This document shows positions 1 to 5,724 of a stretch of 5,821 nt of DNA, one piece after another (position 1 is the stretch's first letter; each line of letters starts with the position of its first letter). The stretch is from an uncultured Ignavibacteria bacterium. GTDB lineage: Bacteria; Bacteroidota; Ignavibacteria; Ignavibacteriales; Melioribacteraceae. A program made the position numbers and the translations under genes. Under the pieces are notes generated by a model. The model was not told the origin of the DNA. It did not search any database and was given only the letters and a program-made list of their open reading frames with translations. The DNA lies in NCBI GenBank assembly GCA_937930275.1, contig CALGLM010000407.1, positions 1-5,821 of the forward strand. Reading direction: 5' to 3'.

Positions 1-613
1 TCATTTGACGTAAAGCTTTATCTAAAGCTTTAAAACCGTCAGCTGCTATGTATTCGTCAATAGATGTAGGATTAATAATACCGCAGTTTTTTAGCACAAT
101 TCTATACTGATTTTTAAAGAAATTTACATCGTTCAATTTCTTATTTTCTTTACTATTTAAATCATGTGAACCCAAGTATTTTTTTTCATAAATAGTTTTA
201 TCAATTATGCTTTTTTTCAATAATTCAGGTACATCTGCCGGAGTAACTTCTGCATAAGATAATCTTTCTCCGTTAGGCAATTTAATATCTACAATCGGTT
301 CTTTTGCACAAAAACCGATACAGCCGGTAGAGACAATTTCAGCTTCCAAGTTCAATTTTTCTAATTCTGTTTTTATTGTATTATAAACTTTATCGGCTCC
401 CGAAGCAAGTCCGCAAGTTCCCATACCAATAAAAATAACCGGCTTTTCATGAACTTTGTACGTTAATCGTAAATTTAATTCTTTAATTTCTTCTGCAATT
501 TTTGCATCATGGTGACATAATGGTCCTTCTGTGCAACAAGCCACAAAGTGTTCACATGGATTTTCCGGGGTATGTTTTGGGTCACCGCAGCATACATCTA
601 AAAATGATTTCAT
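1..613 (-). CDS. nuoF: NuoF-like NAD(P)H/FMN flavoprotein subunit (HndC/HydB type), 3' part missing
   Basis: The first 204 codons are present and the gene runs off the left edge. The NuoF family binds NAD(P)H, FMN and Fe-S clusters; HndC/HydB-type members serve multimeric hydrogenases or formate dehydrogenases, some of them electron-bifurcating. Visible here: residues 1-36 are Cys/His-rich (C8, C9, C20, C26, C27, C33 with H14, H22, H34, H35). Residues about 57-140 form a thioredoxin-like [2Fe-2S] domain of HndB type (GMGTCGLASGA, then TGCIGFCAKEPIVDI; C67, C98, C102). From about residue 165 the hallmark NuoF entry begins (KNQYRIVLKNCG, then a DEYIAADGFKAL-like stretch). FMN, NADH and C-terminal cluster motifs would lie outside the window. 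The ATG shares one base with the stop of the NuoE-like gene (TAATG), so translation is probably coupled; purine-rich AAGGTAGG precedes it. The family is clear, but the exact complex (hydrogenase, formate dehydrogenase or other) is not decided by this fragment. Names hydB or hndC may fit better than nuoF. Confidence 0.88.
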   Translation of the reverse strand, partial: MKSFLDVCCGDPKHTPENPCEHFVACCTEGPLCHHDAKIAEEIKELNLRLTYKVHEKPVIFIGMGTCGLASGADKVYNTIKTELEKLNLEAEIVSTGCIGFCAKEPIVDIKLPNGERLSYAEVTPADVPELLKKSIIDKTIYEKKYLGSHDLNSKENKKLNDVNFFKNQYRIVLKNCGIINPTSIDEYIAADGFKALDKALRQM

Positions 614-1101
614 TATGCACCTACCTTTTCTGATTCAATTGATGACACTTTAGCTTCTTTACGGTATTTAGAAAGAATCTTATTAATTTCTTTTATTGAT
701 ACTCTACCATAATATTCTTCATTAATATTAATTACGGGAGCAATACTACAAGCACCAATACATGCAACGGTTTCTAAAGTAAACAACTTATCTCGTGTTG
801 TGCCGCCGCTTTTAACACCTAATTCATTTTCTAAAGCTATTAATAAGTTTTCTGAGCCTTTTACGTGACATGCAGTACCTCTGCAAACGCGTATAACATT
901 CTTTCCTAATGGTGTAAGTCTAAACTGATTATAAAAAGTAGCAACTCCGTAAACACCGCTTAATGCCATTCCTAAAAATTCGGCAATATCTTTTAAAGCA
1001 GGTTCGGGTAAGTAACCATAAATTTGTTGTACATCTTGTAATAATGGAATAAGACTGCTTTTGTCTTTAGCAGTATAATCTTTAAAAATGTCTTTATGCA
1101 T
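613..1101 (-). CDS. nuoE: NuoE-like [2Fe-2S] subunit (HndA/HydC type)
   Basis: A 162-residue thioredoxin-fold [2Fe-2S] protein that partners NuoF in NADH dehydrogenase-like modules, relaying electrons between the flavin subunit and the rest of a cytoplasmic or membrane complex. The N-terminal helical part has the family pattern (LLQDVQQIYGYLPEPAL, then GVYGVATFYNQF at about 49-60). The four cluster ligands are C73 and C78 in CRGTACHVKG and C114 and C118 in CIGAC, with normal C-x4-C and C-x3-C spacing. Length is normal for NuoE/HydC. The ATG at 1101 has AAGGA 7 nt upstream (1109-1113). It is the first gene of the leftmost minus-strand operon and overlaps the NuoF-like gene by one base. The pairing with a flavin subunit carrying an HndB-like domain favours a hydrogenase- or formate dehydrogenase-linked module over respiratory complex I; that choice is inference. 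Alternative symbols are hydC and hndA. Confidence 0.92.
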   Translation of the reverse strand: MHKDIFKDYTAKDKSSLIPLLQDVQQIYGYLPEPALKDIAEFLGMALSGVYGVATFYNQFRLTPLGKNVIRVCRGTACHVKGSENLLIALENELGVKSGGTTRDKLFTLETVACIGACSIAPVININEEYYGRVSIKEINKILSKYRKEAKVSSIESEKVGA

Positions 1102-1138
1102 ATAATGTTCCTTAAACTGTTCTGAATAGAATAGTCAA

Positions 1139-1144
1139 ATTATA
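1139..1144 (-). promoter_or_regulatory. Candidate -10 box for the NuoE/NuoF-like operon
   Basis: A perfect TATAAT reads on the minus strand, about 38 nt upstream of the ATG at 1101, which would give a leader of about 30 nt. No convincing -35 lies at 16-18 nt; AT-rich TTTATT (1160-1165) is close but only 15 nt away. In sequence this AT-rich a TATAAT by chance is likely, so the call rests mainly on its position between the terminator hairpin and the gene. Confidence 0.35.
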
Positions 1145-1187
1145 TGCCAATGTTTTTATAATAAATTACCGCTATATCTTATTTAAT

Positions 1188-1226
1188 TAAGAAAGAATTT
1201 TCCATATTATGAAAAATTCTTTCTTA
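1188..1226 (-). terminator. Hairpin terminator after the lipoprotein-MFS-PPC operon
   Basis: A perfect 14-bp inverted repeat: 1188-1201 (TAAGAAAGAATTTT) pairs with 1213-1226, with an 11-nt loop. It begins 11 nt after the stop codon at 1237 and separates the three-gene operon from the NuoE-like gene. The stem is A/T-dominated. Read on the minus strand, its 3' arm is T-rich and followed by ATTAAAT, not a clean U tract, so it may be an AT-type terminator or a hairpin protecting the mRNA 3' end. No plus-strand gene ends here, so it most likely serves the minus strand. Confidence 0.65.
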
Positions 1227-1236
1227 TGTATAAGAA

Positions 1237-2055
1237 TTATTTAGGTTCTATTTCAATGGTAATTTTAGTTCCCATCGAAGTAGATTTGTAAAATCTTAAG
1301 TAAACAGACGGTTGGTTTAATGAGCTAAATTTAGTAAATTTGGTATAAATCTCAGATTTTGTAAACTCTTTATTAATAAAAGAATCAGGCAAATTATCTT
1401 TTAGAGATTTTTTTATGCTTTGATATGTCTTATCAGCTAAATTTTCATCCTTCCCTTCATAAAATGTCATTATATAAGCTTCTTTCTCAATATCAATAAT
1501 TGAGCTTAAAGCTTGCGGAAATTTTATGGGAGAAATTAAAATATTGTTTTCGCTAATTGTACACCTTGGTATTATAAATCCAAAATGTGGTTCCGCATGT
1601 GCTATTAAATATTTTAACAAAACAGATATATTAGCGGAACTTGGAAAAGCATACGATCTTTTGTCACAAAAGTTAATGCTTAAATTAAAAGCACCGGACT
1701 CTAACGTATCGCAAATGACATACAAACTCCACTTCCCTGTTTCGGTAGCAACAGTGTCAAGTATTGCTTCGTTTTTATTATTTTTAGGGTAGGCAAAAAT
1801 GTTTTTACCTTTTGGCGAGCTAATTAATAAATACGGAGTAAATTCATTAGATTTAACCTTAATAATAAAATGATCGCTTGTATTTATATCAAAGTCGTAC
1901 GCAGTGTATTTTCCAAATTCAGGATCGATTATACTATTCTCGTCCAATTTATCGCTTAAAGAAAATGATTGCACTTTGAATTCATTTTCGCCTTTTGTCT
2001 GAGCATCTACAAACAAAGGAAAAAGCATTAAAATAGCAATAACTATTATTTTCAT
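1237..2055 (-). CDS. Secreted protein with PPC-like beta-sandwich domain, function unknown
   Basis: A 272-residue exported protein. Residues 1-18 form a signal peptide (MKIIVIAILMLFPLFVDA, then QT), with probable type I cleavage after A18. Residues about 27-130 resemble the bacterial pre-peptidase C-terminal (PPC) beta-sandwich: a YTAYDFDI strand, DHFIIKVKS, an FTPYLLISSPKG segment matching the usual 'FDpyL-x-L-x-x-p-G' pattern, then ETGKWSLYVI and GAFNLSI near the end. Such domains are common in extracellular proteins of many functions. Residues about 140-272 are an alpha/beta region I do not recognise; no catalytic motif or sorting tail is visible. The ATG shares one base with the MFS stop (TAATG), and its Shine-Dalgarno AAGGA (2062-2066) lies inside the transporter's last codons, so expression is probably coupled. 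It is last in the operon, followed by the hairpin at 1188-1226. A periplasmic or surface role alongside the transporter is inference. Confidence 0.85.
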   Translation of the reverse strand: MKIIVIAILMLFPLFVDAQTKGENEFKVQSFSLSDKLDENSIIDPEFGKYTAYDFDINTSDHFIIKVKSNEFTPYLLISSPKGKNIFAYPKNNKNEAILDTVATETGKWSLYVICDTLESGAFNLSINFCDKRSYAFPSSANISVLLKYLIAHAEPHFGFIIPRCTISENNILISPIKFPQALSSIIDIEKEAYIMTFYEGKDENLADKTYQSIKKSLKDNLPDSFINKEFTKSEIYTKFTKFSSLNQPSVYLRFYKSTSMGTKITIEIEPK

Positions 2056-3308
2056 TATGCTTCCTTTTTATTGTTATCTTTTACAAACTGCCATAAGATA
2101 AATGAAATTAATAATGATACACCGCTAATTATAAATATTAGTGATTTATCGGGTACTTCTTCGATATAATGACCAATAACCAAACTAACAAATAGCTGTG
2201 GAATCACAACTGACAAGTTAAAAATACCCATATATAATCCCATTTTTTCGCTTGACACATTTTCACTCATAATTGCAAAAGGTAAACTTACAATAGCAGC
2301 CCAACCAATACCGGCAAATGCCATACAGATATAAAGCATTATTGCATTATTAACAAAAAATGCTATTGCTAAATATGCAATAGACATAATTAACAAAGTG
2401 GAAAAATGGGTTTTTATTCTTCCAAATTTTTCGGTTAAAGGTTCTAAAACCAAAGAAGGTAAAATGAACCCAACCGTATTTAGAATAGCAAAAGATATAC
2501 TGATAACTTGTCCTATTTCATTTGCATTTTCTTTGGTATAGTTAAATTTAACTTTAATGAATGCAAATATAAAAACAAACATAGTTTGTACGCCAATCCA
2601 AGAAAATGCATGTGCACCGTAAATTTTTAATAGCTGCGGAAGATTCGTTTTTTTCGGTTCGGGAACAATATTCTCATCTTCGGTATTTGCACCCAATACT
2701 CGTGGTTCTTGAATAAAGAAGAGTGGGAAAATTGAAAATATCAAAACTATAAATGCCCCGATATAAATTAACGAATAATTACCTAACACAACACCCATTA
2801 AATAAGCCATAACTCCAAAAAATCCGGATATTGTTTGCATCCATGTATAACCTTTAGTTCTTGAAGGACCTTCAGGAGTAACATCTGCAATAAGTGTTCG
2901 TGTAGGGTTAAAGCTTATGTTTATTGCTAAATCTAATGTTAAGGCAACAATTAACGCAACAATTAAAATTGAACTTAGCCCTAAAAAATTACTAATTTCT
3001 TGAATGTTCGGCAATGCTAAAATCATTAAAGCCGCTAATATGCCCCCTACAATAATAAAAGGACGCCTTCTTCCTCCGCCTAACCATACTTTATCACTTA
3101 TAAACCCGACAATTACTTGACCAAAAATACCGGCTAATGGACCTGCAGCCCAAACAAATCCGATTTCATGAATATCCAGATGGTATTTTGTATCAAGAAT
3201 CCAGCTAAGCACTGCAATTTGAATTGATAGAGCAAACCCCATAGCAGTTGCCGGTAAACTTAATAATGCATAGAACGAATTTGTTAATCTTTTTTGAATC
3301 GGTAGCAT
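2055..3308 (-). CDS. MFS transporter, SLC45/GPH sugar-transporter type
   Basis: A 417-residue inner-membrane carrier with the usual 12-helix MFS layout: six hydrophobic segments, a polar central loop at about 203-226 (ENIVPEPKK), then six more. The cytoplasmic signature after helix 2 is GFISDKVWLGGGRRRPFII (residues 68-86), the SLC45/sucrose-transporter version of the MFS loop motif. Other family-like stretches are NPTRTLIADVTPE (134-146), AGIGWAAIVSLPFAI (332-346) and GLYMGIFNLSVVIPQ (357-371). Characterised relatives move sucrose, maltose or other glycosides, usually with protons, so a mono- or disaccharide is the likely substrate, but none can be named. The ATG at 3308 has AAGGA 6 nt upstream (3315-3319). 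It lies 20 nt after the lipoprotein gene and overlaps the secreted-protein gene by one base, so it is the middle gene of the cassette. No glycoside hydrolase or regulator is adjacent to fix the sugar. Confidence 0.88.
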   Translation of the reverse strand: MLPIQKRLTNSFYALLSLPATAMGFALSIQIAVLSWILDTKYHLDIHEIGFVWAAGPLAGIFGQVIVGFISDKVWLGGGRRRPFIIVGGILAALMILALPNIQEISNFLGLSSILIVALIVALTLDLAINISFNPTRTLIADVTPEGPSRTKGYTWMQTISGFFGVMAYLMGVVLGNYSLIYIGAFIVLIFSIFPLFFIQEPRVLGANTEDENIVPEPKKTNLPQLLKIYGAHAFSWIGVQTMFVFIFAFIKVKFNYTKENANEIGQVISISFAILNTVGFILPSLVLEPLTEKFGRIKTHFSTLLIMSIAYLAIAFFVNNAIMLYICMAFAGIGWAAIVSLPFAIMSENVSSEKMGLYMGIFNLSVVIPQLFVSLVIGHYIEEVPDKSLIFIISGVSLLISFILWQFVKDNNKKEA

Positions 3309-3328
3309 AATTTATCCTTAATTTAATA

Positions 3329-3823
3329 TTAATTCATTTTTTCAATTAAAAGCGTTAACATTTTATTTTGGTAATTAAAAGTCAATTTAGTTATAGGCTT
3401 TTTTGTTTCAGCCGAGTTTAACACTTTTATAAATGGCAGCTTATGTTTTTTGTTATTAAAAGTCTTATTAAAAATTGAATTAAAAACTCCTTCCAATTTG
3501 TTTTCTTCTTCAAATATAATTTTTAAGGCAATTAATTGGTTTTTATAGTATTCAGCTTCCCATTTATAAACATTTAGATTTTTAAATTTTCCTGAATTAA
3601 AACTATAAAAAACTGTATCATTTTTATCAATATTGTAAAACTCGTATAAATTGGCAGAGTAATTTTTATTCAAAGTTTCTTTTAAATCCTCAATTTTCAT
3701 ATCCCATTTTATTTTATCATAACCAGCAATCGTAACATCTTCGGTCAAATCTTCTTTTTGACATCCGTTAATTAGTAAAGTCATTAAAAGAAATAAAAGT
3801 GTATATATTCCTTTTTTTTGCAT
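3329..3823 (-). CDS. Small predicted lipoprotein, function unknown
   Basis: A 164-residue exported lipoprotein. The N-terminus has two lysines, a hydrophobic core (residues 8-18) and the lipobox LING-C with lipidated C21; the following QKED is typical of Bacteroidota-like lipoproteins. I chose the ATG at 3823 over the in-frame ATG at 3853 because AAGGA lies 5 nt before it (3829-3833) and it gives a compact signal peptide, while the longer form adds ten charged residues. The mature part starts with acidic residues and then YDKIKWDMKIEDLKETL (35-51), which loosely recalls the 'W-G-M-x-x-x-E-V' entry of small BamE-like or related alpha/beta lipoproteins. The rest is lysine- and aromatic-rich alternating strand and helix. 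I do not recognise the family and the BamE resemblance is weak. It is the first gene of the operon with the MFS transporter 20 nt downstream, which suggests an envelope role linked to that carrier. Confidence 0.8.
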   Translation of the reverse strand: MQKKGIYTLLFLLMTLLINGCQKEDLTEDVTIAGYDKIKWDMKIEDLKETLNKNYSANLYEFYNIDKNDTVFYSFNSGKFKNLNVYKWEAEYYKNQLIALKIIFEEENKLEGVFNSIFNKTFNNKKHKLPFIKVLNSAETKKPITKLTFNYQNKMLTLLIEKMN

Positions 3824-3840
3824 AATATTCCTTTTTTTTG
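3805..3840 (-). repeat. 16-nt direct repeat spanning RBS and first codons of the lipoprotein gene
   Basis: ATATTCCTTTTTTTTG on the plus strand occurs at 3805-3820 and exactly again at 3825-3840, 20 nt apart. On the minus strand one copy supplies the Shine-Dalgarno AAGGA and the other encodes residues 2-6 just after the ATG. It looks like a short local duplication. Both copies contain a run of eight A residues on the coding strand, a possible slippage site. Confidence 0.8.
3829..3833 (-). promoter_or_regulatory. Ribosome binding site deciding the lipoprotein start
   Basis: AAGGA on the minus strand, 5 nt before the ATG at 3823. It supports that start over the in-frame ATG at 3853, which has no comparable site upstream. 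The site sits in one copy of a 16-nt direct repeat. Confidence 0.7.
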
Positions 3841-3949
3841 TTTTTAATAACATATAATTATTGTAAATATGTAAAAATAAAAAATAATTACTTAATTATG
3901 AAATTATTAAGGAATAAAATAAAAAAGATTAATAAAATAATTTTAAGTT

Positions 3950-3979
3950 TTGATTTATTGTAATAAATTACTTTATTAT
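3950..3979 (+). promoter_or_regulatory. Candidate sigma-70-type promoter of the smpB-tyrS operon
   Basis: TTGATT (3950-3955) and TATTAT (3974-3979) are separated by 18 nt, matching 4/6 and 5/6 positions of the standard boxes. Transcription would begin near 3986, leaving a leader of about 20 nt before the ATG at 4005. In 90%-AT sequence such matches arise readily by chance. Confidence 0.35.
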
Positions 3980-4004
3980 ATGTTTAAAATTTATTTTATT
4001 AGAA

Positions 4005-4472
4005 ATGAACGATAAACCGATTTACAAAGATATCATCCAAAATAAAAAAGCATGGCATGACTTTAGTATAATTGTTACTTATGAAGCCGGTATAGAGCTT
4101 GTAGGTACCGAAGTGAAATCGCTGCGTGAAAAAAATGCAAATTTAACTGATAGTTATGCTCAAATTAAAGACGGAGAAGTTTGGTTAATAAATGCCCACA
4201 TAGGTACTTATAAAAACGGAAATATTAATAATCACGAACCGTTACGGAAAAGAAGATTACTTTTGCATAAAGCAGAAATTAGAAAACTTATTAGATACCA
4301 AAAGGAAAAAGGATATACATTAATTGCTCTTAAACTATATTTTAAAAACGGTAAGGTAAAAGTGGAAATAGCCGTTGCAAAAGGCAAAAAAGAATTTGAC
4401 AAAAGAGAAACTCTTGCAAAAAAACAAGCTGAATTAGACATAAACAGAAATAAAAATAAGTATAGGGATTGA
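4005..4472 (+). CDS. smpB: SsrA-binding protein SmpB
   Basis: A 155-residue cytoplasmic protein of normal family length. SmpB binds tmRNA (SsrA) and delivers it to ribosomes stalled on broken mRNAs, so that the peptide is tagged for degradation and the ribosome released. Family signatures run the full length: NKKAWHDF (13-20), [26 protein letters not shown] (27-52, OB-fold core with the tmRNA-contacting GTEVKSLR), [27 protein letters not shown], the [20 protein letters not shown] region (about 115-134), and a basic C-terminal tail ending NRNKNKYRD that enters the mRNA channel in characterised homologues. The ATG at 4005 has no visible Shine-Dalgarno, unlike the other genes here, but no other start fits the N-terminus better. 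It is first in a plus-strand operon; tyrS begins one base after its stop. The tmRNA gene (ssrA) is not in this window. Confidence 0.97.
   Translation: MNDKPIYKDIIQNKKAWHDFSIIVTYEAGIELVGTEVKSLREKNANLTDSYAQIKDGEVWLINAHIGTYKNGNINNHEPLRKRRLLLHKAEIRKLIRYQKEKGYTLIALKLYFKNGKVKVEIAVAKGKKEFDKRETLAKKQAELDINRNKNKYRD
4464..4468 (+). promoter_or_regulatory. Ribosome binding site supporting the TTG start of tyrS
   Basis: AGGGA within the last smpB codons, 5 nt before the TTG at 4474. It favours this TTG over the in-frame ATG at 4513-4515, which would remove the first 13 residues of the family-typical N-terminus. Confidence 0.55.
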
Positions 4473-4473
4473 T

Positions 4474-5706
4474 TTGGAAAGAAAGTTGATACTTCCTAAT
4501 GTGAATGAACAGATGGATATTATTAAAAGAGGGACTTCCGAAATTATACCGGAAGAGGAACTGGCAAAAAAAATTGAAAAATCTATTAAAACAAATACGC
4601 CGTTAAAGATAAAATTTGGTTGTGACCCAACAAGACCTGATTTGCACTTAGGTCACTCGGTTGTATTAAGAAAGTTAGCGCAGTTTCAAGAAATAGGACA
4701 CCATGCAATTTTAATTATAGGTGATTTTACAGGCATGATAGGTGACCCAAGTGGTAGAAACGCTACAAGACCTCCTCTTACTATTGAAGAAACAAAAGCA
4801 AACGCACAATCTTATATGGAGCAAGCCGTAAAAATTTTGGATAAAAACGAAACAGAAGTCGTCTTTAATTCTTCCTGGTTAGGAACTATGAAATTTGACG
4901 ATGTTATAAAGCTTGCATCAAAATATACAGTTGCCAGAATGCTTGAAAGAGATGATTTTACAAAAAGATTTAAAGCGGGCATTCCTATTAGTGTTCACGA
5001 GTTTTTATACCCGCTTGCTCAAGCAATGGATTCTGTTGTTATAAAAAGTGATGTAGAGCTTGGAGGAACAGATCAAAAATTTAATTTACTTGTCGGTAGG
5101 GATTTACAGAGGGAATACGGACAAGAGCCTCAGGTTATTATTACATTCCCATTATTAGTAGGAACGGACGGTGTTGAAAAAATGAGTAAGTCCTATAATA
5201 ATTACATAGGCATTACTGATACGGCTAAAGATATTTACGGCAAAACTCTCTCTATTCCCGATTCCCTTATTTATACATATTTTGAATTAACAACTGATGT
5301 TTCTAACGAACAATTAAATGAAATTAAGGCATCGCTGGAAAATAGTTCTGTAAATCCTCGTGATATTAAAAGAAAGCTTGCAAGAAAACTTGTTGCAATG
5401 TATCATGATGAAAACGAAGCAATAAACGCTGAAAGAGAATTTGATGAAATTTTTGTTAAAAAAGGGTTGCCGGATGAAATTCCGGAATTTGTTGTAGATG
5501 AAACTCAACAACAAATTGAAATTTTAGAGCTAATGGTATTAACTAAAACTGCTCCTTCAAAAGGTGAAGCACGTAGATTGGTAACACAAGGCGGAGTTTC
5601 ATTAAACGGTGAAAAAATTTCGGATGTTAAATTTGTAGTTCAAATAAAATCGGGTGATATCCTGAAGGTGGGAAAGAGAAACTTTATAAAATTAATTTTT
5701 AACTAA
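4474..5706 (+). CDS. tyrS: Tyrosyl-tRNA synthetase, type 2 (TyrZ-like)
   Basis: A 410-residue class I aminoacyl-tRNA synthetase that activates tyrosine with ATP and charges tRNA-Tyr in the cytoplasm. Visible: [17 protein letters not shown] (14-30, typical start), the HIGH-type motif HLGH (58-61) in [33 protein letters not shown] (81-94), a tyrosine-pocket stretch around [14 protein letters not shown] (174-187) and [11 protein letters not shown] (194-204), and the second catalytic motif KMSKS (236-240). KMSKS, rather than the KFGKT of the E. coli TyrS type, places it in subfamily 2. A C-terminal S4 RNA-binding domain spans about 349-406 ([20 protein letters not shown]). The start is TTG one base after the smpB stop, so the two are probably coupled. 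The arginine decarboxylase gene follows after 18 nt. No T-box leader is present, so tyrosine-responsive control is not evident. Confidence 0.97.
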   Translation: MERKLILPNVNEQMDIIKRGTSEIIPEEELAKKIEKSIKTNTPLKIKFGCDPTRPDLHLGHSVVLRKLAQFQEIGHHAILIIGDFTGMIGDPSGRNATRPPLTIEETKANAQSYMEQAVKILDKNETEVVFNSSWLGTMKFDDVIKLASKYTVARMLERDDFTKRFKAGIPISVHEFLYPLAQAMDSVVIKSDVELGGTDQKFNLLVGRDLQREYGQEPQVIITFPLLVGTDGVEKMSKSYNNYIGITDTAKDIYGKTLSIPDSLIYTYFELTTDVSNEQLNEIKASLENSSVNPRDIKRKLARKLVAMYHDENEAINAEREFDEIFVKKGLPDEIPEFVVDETQQQIEILELMVLTKTAPSKGEARRLVTQGGVSLNGEKISDVKFVVQIKSGDILKVGKRNFIKLIFN

Positions 5707-5711
5707 CTTTT

Positions 5712-5717
5712 AGGAGG
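5712..5717 (+). promoter_or_regulatory. Strong Shine-Dalgarno fixing a TTG start
   Basis: AGGAGG, the strongest Shine-Dalgarno in the window, 7 nt before the TTG at 5725. It supports translation from TTG although no ATG lies nearby in frame. Confidence 0.8.
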
Positions 5718-5724
5718 TATTAAA

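Larger units (their letters stand above)
3824..4004. other. Divergent AT-rich intergenic region
   Basis: A spacer of 181 nt between the lipoprotein gene (minus) and smpB (plus), almost wholly A/T. It should hold both operon promoters. For smpB a TTGATT/TATTAT pair is plausible. For the minus strand only loose matches exist: TTTACA (3870-3875) with TGTTAT (3847-3852) at 17 nt. A 7-bp dyad lies at 3953-3968. AAGGA at 3909-3913 on the plus strand has no start codon or open frame after it. I saw no small ORF, RNA gene or riboswitch-like structure. Confidence 0.7.

Noticed and set aside
1526..1792. Plus-strand 88-codon open frame opposite the secreted-protein gene
   Set aside because: It is antisense to a gene with a clear signal peptide and PPC-like pattern, and shows no Shine-Dalgarno or recognisable motif.
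3824..3853. Longer lipoprotein start at the ATG at 3853
   Set aside because: It adds ten charged residues before the signal peptide and lacks a good Shine-Dalgarno; the ATG at 3823 has AAGGA at 5 nt.
3891..3911. Inverted repeat CTTAAT...ATTAAG in the divergent spacer
   Set aside because: Only six A/T-rich pairs with a 9-nt loop and no outward extension; expected by chance in this composition.
3985..4004. Possible T-box or other riboswitch ahead of the tyrS operon
   Set aside because: The leader is too short and A/T-only, with no T-box or specifier-like sequence; tyrS is also second in the operon.
3824..4004. Possible replication origin or attachment site in the AT-rich spacer
   Set aside because: No DnaA-box cluster, iterons, integrase or tRNA-derived repeat was seen; the AT richness is explained by divergent promoters in an AT-rich genome.
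4232..4441. Minus-strand 69-codon open frame inside smpB
   Set aside because: It is wholly antisense to strongly conserved smpB codons; no support of its own.
5314..5514. Minus-strand 66-codon open frame inside tyrS
   Set aside because: It is antisense to conserved tyrS coding sequence and low in complexity, with no sign of a real gene.
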